From contig NC_091050.1 in NCBI RefSeq assembly GCF_963966145.1, positions 7,130,001 to 7,194,000 on the forward strand: a stretch of 64,000 bases of DNA, given 5' to 3'. Positions 1 through 14,715 of the stretch are shown here, in pieces. The notes beneath the pieces are model-generated. The model saw only the letters and a program-made list of their open reading frames with translations, was not told the DNA's origin and did no database searches. A program made the translations under genes and the position numbers. Source of the stretch: Tenebrio molitor. Taxonomy: Eukaryota; Arthropoda; Insecta; Coleoptera; Tenebrionidae. How positions within the stretch are numbered: position 1 is the stretch's first letter; every line of letters starts with the position of its first letter.

Positions 1-3000
1 CAATCCACATTTATTATCTAATTTAAATTTAGTAGATAAATGTGCGATGTCTCCCTGTTCTGGTCGTTACCACCGAGCAACGAGCGGGGCAACGACTGAG
101 TATGGTCTAGCTAGCCAGACTACCTTGAGATCGTAACATTCCATCTAAAGGCCGCATAATAACAAAATCAAAAAACGTGTACTACAACGTGAAGGTGTGT
201 TTACTCTGCAACGTTATAAACAAACTAATTTAACTTTATACCAATTTATGTAAATTAGGATAGTGGCGAAGGCGTGTCTACCCGCCGACCGGCGGTCTAG
301 AAAAATTTTTGAATGCAGTAGTTTTGAGATAGTTGCAAGATGAGTTGTTTTTTAGTTGTTCATTCTATAGTAACGTATTCATATCAATAACCGGCTCCTA
401 AAGATCATTCCTCGATGGCACACCTTGTGCGTAATTTGAGTCATCTAATTAAAATGTCACGCCAGAAAATAACACTTGGAACAGAAAATTTTCCTATAGT
501 AAACAATAAATATCTCATTAGCATAAATAGGAACTTCTAAAAGTTCAGCGAAAAGATCCAATAATGCAAATTTACGCTGAACGTCTAAAAAGCTGTGGTA
601 TAATATCATTGTCGACATTGGCGGGTTGCGAATTGGACACCCCTGAAACGCGAACGATTGGAATAGCTCTGCGGGTTCTTCGACACTCTGGAGCCCATTT
701 TCCTGTAAACCTTGAAGAACCAGCAACCGGGCACGAGTAACGGAAGTTTAGGCATTTATGATACTCCTTTCGAAGGTGTAATAAAGAAGGCATTAAGTCA
801 GGACGACTGCCTTCGTCGGTGAAATTTGTCAAGGACACTCCTTAATCCTGTTAATCTGAAGAACATGTAGGCGCCACTTGTTCCGCGACTTTTACTGCAA
901 ATTACTCTGCTTGAAATTACACTGCCATTACGAGACGAACCTTAATTAGAAAATGTATACCTAAACACCAACCGCGAAGCTTTTAACCCGTTATGATGAA
1001 TGCCAAACTGAAGTATCCTGTTTACTTCTTGCAAACATGTGAGGGATATCTACTTTGTCTAATTGTGGCCTCTTATTGCTCGAAAGTCAACAAACGAGCT
1101 CTTCGAATCCTGTCTTCAAACTGGACCGCCGGAAATCGCAAAGAGAAAACCAGACGCAAACACTTCAAACAACGACGGTCCCGTGGGCACTATTCATAAA
1201 AAATAAACGAAACAAACGACTCAAGTTAAAATATTCATTTTATTTAAATGTCTCGTCAGTTCTTCGCCAAAAACTCGAGAATAAATGTTTTCAAAAGTTT
1301 TAAGAGAGAACATTCATTCGTTGAAAATGAAAGTTGTTTGCAGTGGGATTTCGACCAGTGTTCTAAAAATTTCCAGTTGGAAACCTAAAGAGGCTCCAAC
1401 ATTGGGATTACTCCCAGAAGGGCCGACTTTGAAGCTTGTCCAACAAAGCTGCATATATTCCATTTATTTTCTCCTCTTTTGTCGAATTCGAATTTACTTA
1501 AAATATAAACCAAACAACGCACCCGCCGTATTTACTCATTTATGCAAGAATTTAATGCGTACGTTGGCTGTCTGGACCCTCGAGAAAAGGCGACTGAAAA
1601 TGCAATTACAATTAGTTAGCTCAGGTGAAATTCCTATGGAAAATTTACCGTCACACTACATTATTGCAAATTAAAAATGGAAAAAATACCTAAATTGCAT
1701 CATTACGCTAAAAGTATATTCACGGAAATCACCCAAAACGGCAATCAATACCTGTTGGCGATAAAAATCGAATTAATCAATTTTTACATGTATTATTGTT
1801 TTATTCATTATGAATTTATTATTGCCTGTTTTAAATTACAGCGGTAAGATTTCAGATTTATCAGTCTGACCACAATTAAACATGAGCGATATGTCATTTT
1901 GTTTGGTTTATTAATTAATTTTTCATTCGTTCGGTTATTATAGAGATAACGGTGTTCAAAAAAAAATGTGGTCAAGTGGTCTGGTGCTTACTTTTGTTTC
2001 CGTTAACGCACGGTGTGGTTTCATCAGGTGTCAAATATTTCACCAAATAAAGTGGAAGTGGACGACCATCAATACGTATTTCAGAAACCAATGAAAGAGT
2101 TGGGGAAATAATATTATATGTACTGAAAAAAAACATCGATTTGTCGGTTATCACAACAAATGAAGGTATGATCGAAATTAGGGTCGGTATTTGAAGGATT
2201 TGTCAACTAAAACGACCACCTACGTTTGGAAAAAAAAAAGATAAAATTATGGTCTGCTCTAGACTAGATTGGAGAAATGGATTCAAACTATTTTAATAAG
2301 TTTGAAAAATGTTAATTAAATGTTTTAATGTTATTTAACTTCTTTAGATAAGTCGATTACACCGAAAACTTTTGACTTAATAATATGAAACAAGTAAAAT
2401 TCTAAATCAAGTAACAGGGGTTAAACAAATAAATTTAAAATTAAATGCTTGTAAATCACCTTGTTTAAACGTTTTTACTGCCAAATGTACATACTATTTA
2501 TATTTTTATAAAGTAGAAAGTTGATTTTACAACTAGGTTTTAAACGTTTTACTACTGTTACGTTATTTTGCCAAAAATTAATTCTGATTTTTTATTTGTT
2601 GATCTTTTATGATATCTTTTTGCAAATTTAATATAATTTTGGATAATATAAACATTTGTTTTTAACAGGTAGGGCAGATTATTCATTTTACTGATATTGA
2701 ATATCGGAATATACTTAAAAATATCATGAAAAACAAAATAAATCTGTTGTAGCAATTAAATGTTTTTTTGTAACAGGGAATCGAGTGATGCATGTTTTGT
2801 TTTTTTCAATGAAGAATATTAATACATATTCCCAGGTAGAAAAATAAAAATAATTCATTAAATTTCCGGTATCCAAAAATATTGTCGAAAAGAAAAAATA
2901 AGGCCATAATTTTGTCTCTAAAACAAGTAAAACTTGCAACTGGTTTAACAAAGTTTGACAAAATCCTTCGAGTTGTGAAAACCTCACAATACAAAGCCCT

Positions 3001-6000
3001 CTGAGAATACCAAGAAAAATAAATTGGGCTCGCGTATTTAAGTAGACTGTGTCACTTTATGTATATACTTGAATAGGAACAAGTGGCATAACACAATTAA
3101 GGTAAGAAAATCGTGTTCCCTTCCACTAAGTCATTCAAAACCCAGGGGGAGCAATCCCGCGTTAAAAGTAACTAAAACTAATTTAATAAGGCAGCCAAAT
3201 TGATTAAAGCAGATAAATATCGAATATGTCTAGAACCCTTCGCATGTTCCGATTTCATAATCGTATCTTCCATTTCACAAGTGGCTATATCTAAATCTAA
3301 TTGAATTAGATTAGTCGCGTTTAAACGAATAAAGCAAACGTATATCGCAACAAAATAACGAAATTATTTAATGCGAGAGCGAATTTGACGAGCTTAATAA
3401 GGAGACCAACGCACGAGGGTACTCCTCTCACTGTAAGTTGATTTATACCGAATCCTCGGGGAAGCCGTTACCGGCCTAATTTAGAGCAGGTACGAACAAG
3501 AATAGGTGGTAACTGAGACCCATGTCGGTTAATGGCCACCTACGGCTATTTGCATATACGAAAATTCGTCAATAATGGACGAATAAAGCCTCTTAGAGAG
3601 GTGAGAGTCCGTTCTGACGTAGCCAAACTATTAAATCAAGCGAGTTGTCTGTAACACGAGCCCCAAATTAAATCAGAACCAACCACCGAACAAGACTTAA
3701 CGTTTCGGCCATTGTTTGAGCTCGGCCAGTCATAATTATTAATTTATTTCGAAGCAACATGGAATTACACTTCGGATTTAAAAAGGGACCCACCCAGGAA
3801 CCGGACGCAATGCATTTATATCAATAATCACGTCAAGGTGGAACGGAGTTCGTTCTAACTGGAACATTGTTACTTGACAACTCCTGGGGAAAATTTGTGG
3901 GATTCGGGACAACGGTCATGTGAGGAAATCGTGTTTTATCAAAATCGTTTTTCTCAATTAAATCTGCCGATTAGCAAAGTAGAATAAATTCCGGGAGTTT
4001 ACGATGTAATTCCGGATGTGCAGCGCCAAGAACAGCAACCGAAGTTAAACTCGTTACGTTAACTTGTGAATACAAAGTGAACTTTTCCTTTGCACTGAGA
4101 TTAAACTATTCAAAGCAAAAACTAACATTTTATAAACCCCCCTAACCACCCGCTAAAAATTCAAAGAAAACAGTTTTTGCAAGAACAAAAAACACACTAT
4201 AATACTTGATTATTATAATAAAAGCACAACTTTCTCTTAAATATGTATATAATAAATTATGGAGCAAACATCGTAAATTATTTATATCTATATGTTCTTT
4301 AAGGAAAAACTTAACACACGATCCACACCTACTTGAAATCGTGGAATTATTTGACAATTACAGTAAATTCTATTTTTTCAGAAGCATTTGGGACAAACAT
4401 CTGTTACCTGGAGAGTCATTTTATCTTTTCAAATATGCTTTTATACAAATAAATCAGATTTCAAAGAACACATTCAAGTGGAGCAAAGAGATTGCAACAC
4501 ATGGAAAAGTTTCTCTATTGATCGCCAAGAAAATGTTATCCATGATGAAAATTGTCTCTATAGGTACAAAAGCAGAAAAAACAGGATGTGGCTACAAACA
4601 TTACATAAAGTTATCTGGGAGTTTCTCCACCAGAAACAGCAGGGCAATTTAGAGACCCTCGAAGATCTTTGTGTTTTTATTATAATCGTTCTATAAACTT
4701 ATATAAATAAATTTTAACATAAATCCCTTTTTTATCCATTTACTTATTGGATTTTAAATTGACTCCCTTCAAAGAGAGATGCCTTATCATTCTATGGTGT
4801 CTCAGGAAAGACTAAATAGATTGGCTAAATATCAACGATGATATGGAGCGGAAAGTCGACTGGTCAGAAATTATACAAGGATATGAAGAAATGTTCCACT
4901 GTCTTTAGAAGGACCTCCGATATGTAAATGGCTCTGGCTCTAGTTCACCCCTGCTAAACCCTCCTGAAACAATTCTCCGCAAACATGTTGAGAAATTTAA
5001 TCAGAAAATTAAAACCAAACAGAGTGTTATCCAAAGAATTACTTCGGGTTTTAAAAATAAGACAACAAGAATTTTTTCCGTCGAGTTCATTTGGGTAATT
5101 GTTTAAGTCACCAGGTTACAAAAGAAGCGAGAGCAAACAAAGTACCGAAAACTTGGTTGAGTTTTTTACAAAGTAAATATTCCTTCTGTCATCTAGTTGA
5201 TTTAATAACTTTATCCTCCTTCCTTAAAGTACATATTTGCCGTCGACTCTAATTCCGTTCTACTAAATTACGCTACAGTACTAATTTTTTTATGAGTCCT
5301 TGACGCGAGGTCGATCTTTTGCAGTTCCCTCCTGGAGTAGATTCTGGTAATTGTTTTCGTGCGTGGGAGTTATAAGGTTCATAGAACAATATATCCAACA
5401 AGACAAAAGCGCGTGCAGAGTAATTGATCATATAAACACGCAAATGGAATTAACCACAACAAATACTTAATGTAATAATTACCATTCATCAGAAATCAAC
5501 TCTAAAAATATGTTACGTTCTCGTTCGCAAAAATGTTGTGATCTTCCCACGCGAGCTTCGTTTCAGTTATTAAAAATAAAATGGAGCATTTTCCTAATAA
5601 AGAGAACTGGAGAAAGGCAGGTATTGCTAAACAAATTATTGTTTTCCCTAAAAAAACGTCTGCAGTTTTGTGTAAAAACTAGACGCTTTGTCGACGTTGA
5701 ATTTTTAGTGCATTTCAGCTTGGCTGCTAAGATCGGAGCAATAAAACATTGAAAGATAAAATAGTGGTCCCACTGCTATACAAAAGCGTAGAGCAAAACG
5801 CCATATTCAGTAAAACACGTACGTTTAATTGCACTACAAATCTTTAGCGGTTCTTCTTTGCTTCCTTCCAATTTATTCAGCTTTGAACCTCTAGTATCCT
5901 ACATTACGATAAATCTTATTTGTGTGGAAACCAGTCCTCACGTGCTCCACAACTTCTTTTGGTACAATTTGTATTTTGATTGTCTTTGCATGTTATCGAA

Positions 6001-9000
6001 GTAAGGTCCACATGTGTGTGGACAGCGTTTTTATTGTGACGGGCGAAATGATGACGTGCTGAAACACGATACGCCACCTGCATTCGTAATTGCTAAGAAA
6101 TTTGTGATAAAACAAAAATGCAACGACTCTTTGGGAACTCTCGAATTAAATTCGTAACAAAAGAAAATTGCAATGAAAGAGCGATGTCAAAGAAACTGTC
6201 CAACAATTGCTAATCCTTTTACGTTAATCAAAAACATTGAAATAAATTTTGCTCGCTGCAACATTCGAGAGGTCCAATTTAAAACGTAAAATGAAGGCCA
6301 AGGCAAAAGTAAAACAACTTTATTTAATTCTGAGCATATTGAGGCGTACCTTTACTTGAGTTCACAATGAAATGGACGTTGTGCTTTATGTTATATGTTG
6401 TATAACGCCGATAGAGGTAAGTCCTATTGTCCAAACGTCAACACATTTCACATTCACCGTTATCTCTTTTCAATAATAGTTTACTGTTAGAACAAAAATT
6501 ATCAAACAATATTGGCCGATGCTGTTTCGAAGCAAAACAACGCACATCATCTCAACTCTGACTCATAGTTTGCCGAATGAATAATAATTTTTGTGGTAAT
6601 GTATCTCGTCTATTTGATTAAATAATTCTATATATTTCAGACAGGTGTAGATAATAACGTTTAGAGATACTTACAGAAAATACTGAATAAAGTGTATATG
6701 TAAACAATAAAAATATTCAAAGATCTGTCTAATAATAGATTATTTACACTAAAAATTTTCGAGGAATGTTGTCAGTTCAATTCCTGCATGAAACGTATGA
6801 AAAATGTTTTTTTTTTTAAGTAACGTATGAACACTTTAATTGTAAAGTAACTGTAAAAAGAGTAAATTAACCGTGCGTACTACCGCACTCCCCCAGAAAT
6901 TTACAACATCCGTCGGTAAATCACAGCTACCTTAACCTAAATTGAAAGGTAAAGGTGTGTTTTACAGGGAAGCCGAAAATTTCATTTGTTAAACAGCCCT
7001 GCCCCAGAGAACCCTTTATGCTGGCTTATCATCAACTTCCCAATTAAGATATTCACGTCAAAAGTCATACTTTGAACAAACATGTTTTTGTTGTAAAAAA
7101 ATTTCATAAAACTAGACCAATTTTCAAACAACGCTATTAAGTAATTTTTAATGTACATTTTGATCTAATTATTACATATTATACACAACGGCTTCCTGAA
7201 ATTTGTTTATTAAGAAAATTATCCGTCAAATTTGTTTAGTTTCTCCTTGATTTTAAAACGTTGCATTGCATCGTCTATTTCCTTCCACAATAAACATTTT
7301 CTCTACTAGAAAATTGCATTCAACATTTTCAACGAACCTTCTAGTATGTGTGGCATAAATCGTTATTCTATTTAGAACAAGTTTCGTTGTTCACTAATTG
7401 ACACTCGAAAGAGTCTGCACTACTAATTTAACGTCACTCCATATCACAGGGATTTTCGATTTATTTTCTCCAGTTAGGAAACGTCAACACTATACAAACA
7501 CGATGTAAATTAATTCAAGACTCGATCATGGTCTATTAATTTGGAGTATCATTCACAGAACTTGATAGCTTACAAATTATTTGCAAACGTCGATGGACTC
7601 GTAGCTTTACCAGTTACTATTCCAATTATTAGAACTTTGTCAAGTCAGGACCCCGAAGCACTTTCAGATACTAAGAACCATATGTTCTGATAAGTAGATA
7701 AATGAAAAATCTTTACAAAAGCTTTCACGAATGTAATTAATGATAACCGAGCAATTTCAGTTTTCCTTTGACAAAAGAACAAATTCCTTGTGATTCCTCC
7801 CACATAGACATTTCTATTAATTATGACATTTGTTGTTTTTCCATCATTTCTCAAAAAAGTCTGCGTGTGCGGATATCTTTGTAGTTATTATTTTCATTAT
7901 TTGAACTATTTTTGCGATTTATCGATTCAACGAAGAAGTAATTTATTATAGAAATTGCCAATCTAATTCGGGAGAGCTGTATATTGCATAATTTTGCATT
8001 AATTTGAATGTGAATGCAGGTGATTGACAAAAAAGGAAAGAATAAGTTTGTCGATTTTTTTTTACCTTTTGTAAATTGAATATTGCACAAGTGTAAAGTT
8101 TTTTAAATTGTAATCTGAATTTTTTGAAGGAGCAGATGTCGTAGATGGTTATTTAAAAATCCAAATTAAGTCAGGGCCTGGCACAAGGTCGATCAAATCT
8201 AGATCTGAATCCGATAATCGCTGCCAAAATCAGAGATCGTTACACTCATTTGGCTGTAGCTTTAGATCCCATTGTCCCGGCGACAAACTCGCGCCGCATA
8301 AATCGAAAACGGTCCGAGATAGTTTCGGGATGATGACGATGATCAAAATAGAATAGAATCACTTTTGCTCAAGCCGAAAATGAAATTTCTCAGTCGAGGT
8401 CAAGAGTTGCTGTCTCCTGGATAACAGCGTCGAATTTCCTCTTTTGCATGTGCTTTTCCGCCAGGAAGCTGACCTAATTTCTTCGAGTGAAAAAGACAGA
8501 GATGGAAGGTGGAAAATGCTTGAGTGTACGCGGTCCTGGCTCTAACCCATTAAATCAGGTGCCCTTCATTACCGCAAACGCCGACGGTTTGCGGTCCTCA
8601 TTGCGGCCCCTTCCATCACCCTGCTCTAATTTTTACCACCTAACCCTTCATTTCCACAAATTAATTTGGGCAAGTCATTTTCAGTTAGACAAACTGACCA
8701 GATTTTCCGTAATGAACGCTTCCTATTATTCCAATGGAGCGTCTCGTTCTAGGAAACTACGCAAACATCTCTGGTTTCTCTCCTGTATAATCGTTTTCAT
8801 AATAAGCCATATTTTTTAAACACTCGCAAATTGGAACTCGTCAGTAATTGCTAGATATTGGAGGGCATAATCTAAAATATAAATGTCAAGAGAAAGTTCA
8901 AATGAACTTGATTATTGATTATTACTCTCATCAATAACAACAAGAAAAAGGGAACTAAAAAATAGAACCATGCAAAATCGCTAATTAAAATATTAAATTC

Positions 9001-11666
9001 TGCATTTGAGTGAATTGAGTTAAGGATTTCAGAAGTTGAGAATTTGCGCGATGCACTTTAAACATGTAAATATTTATTTTCGGGAAGAATTAATATTTGT
9101 CTTCACTTTCAGGAATATTTTCTGCGAGGGTGTCCCATTTATTCAAAATTATTCGGCTTATTCATAATTCTGGTGGGGGGGCAAACCCATCAATATATTT
9201 ACATCCGCCTTCTTTATTGCAAAAGCACCCTCAACATTTTTTTTACCGAACTTTAAGAGCCAGTAGGATAATTTAATTTCTCAGAAAACGGTGAACCCAT
9301 TACTCGTTGATGTACGCATTGGAAAATAAATTAAATAAAAATTTGAATGATTAATGAATTTGAAAAAGTGCTTCATTTTTCATCAAAACTTGGAATATGA
9401 AATATGCTTGCAACTTAAATCTTTAATCACAAATCAGTAATGTAATACATCTCCGTTATTTATGACTGATATTCTAGGAAAGCAAGTCCAGAAGTGCAAC
9501 TGATATCAATTTATTTTATGGCAGATAATACTGGCAGTACTCTTTACTAAGTTCAGGGATCAAAAGATAACTAATTACTGGTTGGTCTCTCGGTTTGTTT
9601 CAACTACAATTCTTTTCTTGTTGGTAATTAAGTGGAAATCTTGTATCTTGAAGAGTCTCCAGTGCAGCATAAAACTATGTAAAGCAAACGGGGTTCGTTT
9701 GGTGTATTAATTAGGACGTCATAAAGTGTCCAGTGAAAGAAATCTTAATCGAGACGAGAAATTCGGATAATTATGGGAATTGACAAAAGATCAGATAATT
9801 CTTTCACCCAAATGCAAATTTGAATTTTTTGCAAGGTCGCTTTGAACGACAAAAAGAGAGGTCTAATTAAACCCTTAAATTACATTAGAGACCAACGACA
9901 GGCAGAATCTGTCAGGAATGAATTAGATAAGTCGTAAATAACATCCCTTGTTAGCGTACACAACCAAGATTGCAACTAATTAAATTTTTCTCTGACACCC
10001 CCACAACAAACTTTCACTACATGAAGTGACAGAATTTTATTTTGATAACTAATTAAACCCGGTGGTGGGTAAAAACGCAACCCTAGTTATTTTACTTTTA
10101 CTGGCCACGTTTATTTTAACGACGTGAGCTCGTAGATGAGATAAAACGAGGATCTCTATGTGTTCATCTCTCGCAAACACTCTGCAAACAAAGTTAAATG
10201 AATATGAAAATAATTACGCAGCCAGTTTATTGCACGTTGTTTTTCGGAAACCCTCGCAATGCTCGATCAACAATGGGATGTGATAATCAGTACGTACAAA
10301 ATCCAGGGATATAAGTTGGATTTGCAACACATGGGGCGGGATTTGATGGGAAAAGTTGCTGCAAAACTCTTTCTAATTTCCCTCATATACGTTTCGCTGG
10401 ACATAGAAAATACAATAGTCTACCCCAAAATTTGTCAATTAAACGCAACTTAAACTGTTGCCATTAAATAAACGGGAGCTTTAATTGCATTCTGAGCCAC
10501 TTTTATGTGCTCTCACACACTGTTCTTAATGCCAAAACGGCAAGTACGAGTAATGTTTTGATTAGCTCTGCCAGTAAGAACTTTGCGTCAATAAACGATT
10601 GAATTAAGTGCAATGCTGGCAGCACATCAACTGTGATGGCGTTTAGTTGTATTACTAGGTTTTCATCACATGTCAAAGGCTATAAACATAATGCGACTCT
10701 TACTATCTTTAAACATGAGAAAAATACCAAAAACTTGATAAAGAAAAAAGAAAAAACTGTATACTTTAATAAACATTTGGAACCCAAACACTAATTTTAA
10801 TGGTACCTCTACATTGTGTGGATTATATGTATGCTGACCAAGTTATATAATTTTGAGGAAGAAAAATGTGAAACCAAGCCTCATCAGAAAAAGGTGATGT
10901 CTTGCATATCATGTCAAAATTGGATTCATTGGATTCTTAAGCCAAAGAATATTTGTAACGGTGTAAATGTGAATTTTCTTAGAGTTTTTCTTCAGAACTA
11001 AAGTCCTAAAATAAAGGATATTAATTGTGAAGAAGGAAGGAAAAAGATTAGTTGTTAATTCAGATCTCATACTTATTTATTGGGATTAACGACGCACGAA
11101 AATGTGTGCATTTCGTTGAACAATTTGTTTAAAATTTCCATCTGGTGTAGCACATCCAGTAGATTTGCCTATAGCTACATTACCAGTATTTAAAAAGCTT
11201 GTCTTCCTCAATGCTGTGAAAAAACACAATATTTCTTCTTCTACATACAAAACTGATGATAAATATAATGTTGTCATGAATATTTCCAGTAACCAATTTT
11301 ATTAATACAACCACTTCGAAAATTGGCCATTGTAATCAATACGTTGTGCTCATCAGTGAAAACAATTTTAGAGAAAATTAATTAACAATAAATGTCAAAA
11401 TGACTTTATACACGCCAGTGTGTTGATTTAAACATCAACTTGGCGAAAGCAATATTTCAACACTATTAAACAACCTTTTACAGTCACCTCTACTAGGTAC
11501 ATACTTTGTGTAATGTGTGCAAAAAAGTAACAATTTCTCACGAGTGTGAAGAAGTGGTGGCAAGAGAGGAACTTGAATGTCATAATTACACTAGTGAAGA
11601 ATAGCCCTTTTCGCAAGTGTTAGACACTGCATATACATTCCTACGACCATGTAAATGACTGATGAA
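1..11666. other. Gene-poor AT-rich stretch, no supported gene
   Basis: I find no ORF here with recognisable domains. Overlapping reading frames on the minus strand at 457-838 have slightly higher GC than their surroundings, but two different frames are open over the same bases and neither resembles a family I know. The other ORFs (for example 1285-1674, 4206-4652, 8487-8819) are short. At least one of them (8487) opens only on a non-ATG codon. The stretch could be intergenic or part of a very large intron of a minus-strand gene whose candidate first exon ends at 27400. Confidence 0.5.
4382..4696 (+). other. Possible isolated terminal exon or gene remnant, unidentified
   Basis: A pyrimidine tract ending in TTTTTTCAG precedes 4382. 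From there a frame stays open for about 104 codons to a stop at 4694-4696, and an AATAAA lies a few bases downstream. The translation contains KSDFKEHIQ, which looks a little like the helix of a C2H2 finger, but the matching cysteine pair is missing. Another frame is open over the same bases, so this may be chance. I do not recognise the protein. Confidence 0.15.
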
Positions 11667-11893
11667 GTACAGAGTTATTAAAAATGATTATCCCATCGCA
11701 GTTGGCGTTGAATGTGCCACAAGCTTCATAACATGAGTGAGACTAGTATCGCCGATAGGTGGCGATATTGGCGATAGTGGAAACCTGTCTACTAGTTTGT
11801 CTAACGTTGCGAGGCTGCGAGCACATCCAAAATTTCTGTGGTTTTCAACGCCAACTGCGACGTGACAATCATTTATAATGAATAACCCTATAC
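11667..11893. repeat. Foldback (MITE-like) element
   Basis: Two imperfect inverted arms of about 30 bp lie at 11683-11712 and 11844-11873, sharing the block GCAGTTGGCGTTGAA and its complement. The similarity extends outward with gaps to about 11667 and 11893. There is no ORF between the arms. The short length and lack of coding sequence fit a non-autonomous foldback element. The exact ends and any target duplication are uncertain. Confidence 0.6.
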
Positions 11894-14539
11894 AAGAGTT
11901 TTTAAATCAATACAGTTTAGGTTAACTTGTCACTTTTCCACGGATATTTCTACACGCTGCGAGCAATTGTCAAATTTGTCATTAAAATCATAATAAATAA
12001 TAATACGCTCGTTGTTACGTGTGAATTTTAATTGTATTGAAAACATTAAAGTATCCAAAGGAAAAGGATAATTGCTCGAACATAACTCAACAAATTAAAT
12101 TAGCCATAAATCCCTCTCCTACCGTCAACTACATTATTAATTCTTGTCGTGTGAAGTCACGCATTATCTTGTTGTTATAATAGTATTACAAACTGTTTTA
12201 CAACAATTAATCTGTTAGGTAAGTAACAACATTGAATTTGTAGAAATAAAGCTAAAAGTCACTTGCAGTTTTGCACAAGAGATTATTAAGCCTTGCGAAA
12301 GGGTAGTGTGGGATTTTCCACATCAGTGGCTCCTCTTAGTTTAAATTCACTTAACTGGTGATAATTTAACCGAAATACTTTCATCCATTTTAACGACAAA
12401 ACTTTTAACAAGTTTATTTTTCAGGTTTTAAAACAGATTCTTATTTTTATTTTGGTAGACCAGCAACGCCAGTAAAATGGAATCAAACGAACAACAACTA
12501 AGTACGATTAAGAGAATTCCGCACAAATATGACAACTAATTTGCTTATATTTCGTGAAATAAAAAATACTCTCGAGGCGCCACGTAATAATTAATTAGAA
12601 TCGATTCTGGGCAGTAAAAAGAGTTGTTTGTGTCTGAGCTTTGCCATTGAATTTTTCAGGTCATTGTGTTTTATTATAATAAAACGTGCAGCTTTTTCGC
12701 TTGGTCCCTCATTAACTAAATGAAATTTTCCATTTCATTGCCTAACTATGAGCAATTTTGCGTACGATAGCCATTTATTATTAACATAAAATGGATTTAT
12801 ATTCCACTCAACGTTTCCTGTCTGAGAGTCGAGCTTTAATATTTATTTGACACACTGGTAAACTATAAGGCCAAGTAATCTTTCCCCCATTAATGACTCT
12901 AAATTCTTCCTTAAAGATTAATGATCTTTTGTTGTATCTAAACAAGTCTGCATTATGTCCAATAATTAAGTTTGAATGATATATTAATACGCTGGTATCG
13001 TTTCCGGTTGGCCATTTTTTTAGGTCATTGATTATGGTATCGCAATGGTGTTATCGATAATTAGAGGATAGCTGTGGCGTTTCGGGTTAATTCAACGATT
13101 TGTAATCCTCACTTGTAGCTTTATTGCCAAAATCGAGTGGAATTAACGGGTTAATGTCTTTCTGAACAGGCAGTTAAATTATTTGATCAAGAGGAACTCA
13201 TTCTACACCATGTAATATGCATTGTCTCACTGCCTGTGGACGCTGCGAATACATAACTCCGTTACCTCATATGAAAAATTGATTATCATTACATTGCACG
13301 TGTTCGTCAGCTTAATAACACTCAAATATGACTTCCTAAATATTTTTATTGACGCCCATTACGAAACTAGTACAGTTGACGTGTGTCGCTATCGATTAAT
13401 TTTCATTGTAGACATCAGGACAACTTGACCTACTACTTTCACCAAGAACCACAATTATTTACAAATTACAAAATAGAAGAACATACTCTCAAAAATAAAT
13501 AATCGACCTGCAGGACACAATTCTTAACCTAAAAACAGACAATGCTGTCTTACACTTGCTTCTCATCCATTTCAAGCCTAAGGAGATTCAAAAAAGTAGC
13601 AACCAGTAATTCAAATTAACATCCTCTTACATGTCGAATAATCGAAGAAGAGAAAGAGTTTACCACATTGTGGTATTTCAGGGAGATATTTAAAAAAATC
13701 CATGCAATTTCCGTAAAATTGAAAATTGGAACATTTTTATGTATATATTTTTGGCTTGATTTACCTTTGTTTAATTTATAACTAGCACACTCAATTTAAT
13801 TTTTTTAAGTCTTTTATTTAGCAATGAATTTTAACCCATTTCTTAATTCAGAACTTAAACAAACATCAGGTTCTATAAATAAGTAATAATAATAAATTAT
13901 TGTGAGGTTTAATGCTAAGATTACACCAAATTCCTGACTTTCACTTATTTGTATATTTTGACAACTTATTTAATCAACCCACTTTTAAGGATTTTGAACA
14001 ACTTTGTAACTTAGTAGCAGGAAGGATTACATATCTGCTTCAACTTTGCATTAATTGGTGGAACAAATGGTGACAAGTTAAAAAAGAAAAGATTTCTTTT
14101 TTTTATAATTCCACAAACGAATCATTCGTGCAATGCTTTTTAATCTCATTTTTACCATATGTATTATATGTATTAAGCTTTGCAAATTACGAATTCTTAT
14201 TCTAATTTCATAAACCTCAATAGAGCAATTTTTTTTTAATAGTAGCCAGTGAAACAATCTGCAACTAGTGTCGAATTTGGTCTAACATCCTAGGCCTGCA
14301 AGTTTGGGGAGTATCCTTCGACAGCACTACCAATAACTCAATTAAAATGTTAACTTCTTGCTGAGTAGAAATTAGATGTAAAGATTCTGTCTTGTCCAAC
14401 TATCGTTTTTAAATTTATTACATAAGTATTAAAAACCTCACTTTAAAAATAAACAAAAATATAAAATACGTTTTTTTTTATAGAATACAAGCATGAAAAT
14501 CAATGAAATTGTGTTGGTAATGAAATTATTGTAAAACAT
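11894..14539. other. AT-rich stretch without recognisable features
   Basis: No ORF with family resemblance, no RNA gene and no strong inverted repeat was seen. The sequence is low-GC with homopolymer runs, as in the rest of the intergenic DNA. Confidence 0.5.
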
Positions 14540-14715
14540 TTAGGGCCAGTTTACAGAAGCGAAATTAAATTAGTCGTAATCAAATGCGAGATTAACTGAT
14601 TACTGAACACGTGGATCCGATTGAACCAATCGAAGTTTCGGATTCATGGGTTAATCGCGCATTAGAATTTAATTCGAATGAAATATTTATTCTCTTTCTA
14701 TAAACTGGCCTTTAG
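14540..14715. repeat. MITE-like palindromic element, GGCCAGTTTA family, copy 1
   Basis: The ends are inverted: GGGCCAGTTTA on the left and its near complement TAAACTGGCC on the right, each with a directly repeated TTTA outside, which may be the target duplication. Inside, the arms continue as a long imperfect palindrome centred on GATTGAACCAATC. A shortened relative lies near 29654-29735, and a differently filled element with matching ends lies at 43358-43484. Confidence 0.65.

Noticed and set aside
457..838. Two overlapping minus-strand ORFs of 88-89 aa that look somewhat protein-like
   Set aside because: Both frames are open over the same bases, neither shows a domain or splice context, and I cannot tell which, if either, is real.
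1285..1674. 129-aa plus-strand ORF
   Set aside because: No motif, no supporting splice or polyadenylation context, and amino-acid composition like random AT-rich DNA.
8487..8819. 110-aa ORF
   Set aside because: It opens on GTG and shows no family resemblance. The hydrophobic tail is common in translated T-rich DNA.
10816..11616. Cluster of small ORFs with CISCQNWIHW, resembling part of a PHD finger or transposase
   Set aside because: Only a few residues fit, the frames are on opposite strands, and no complete domain can be assembled.
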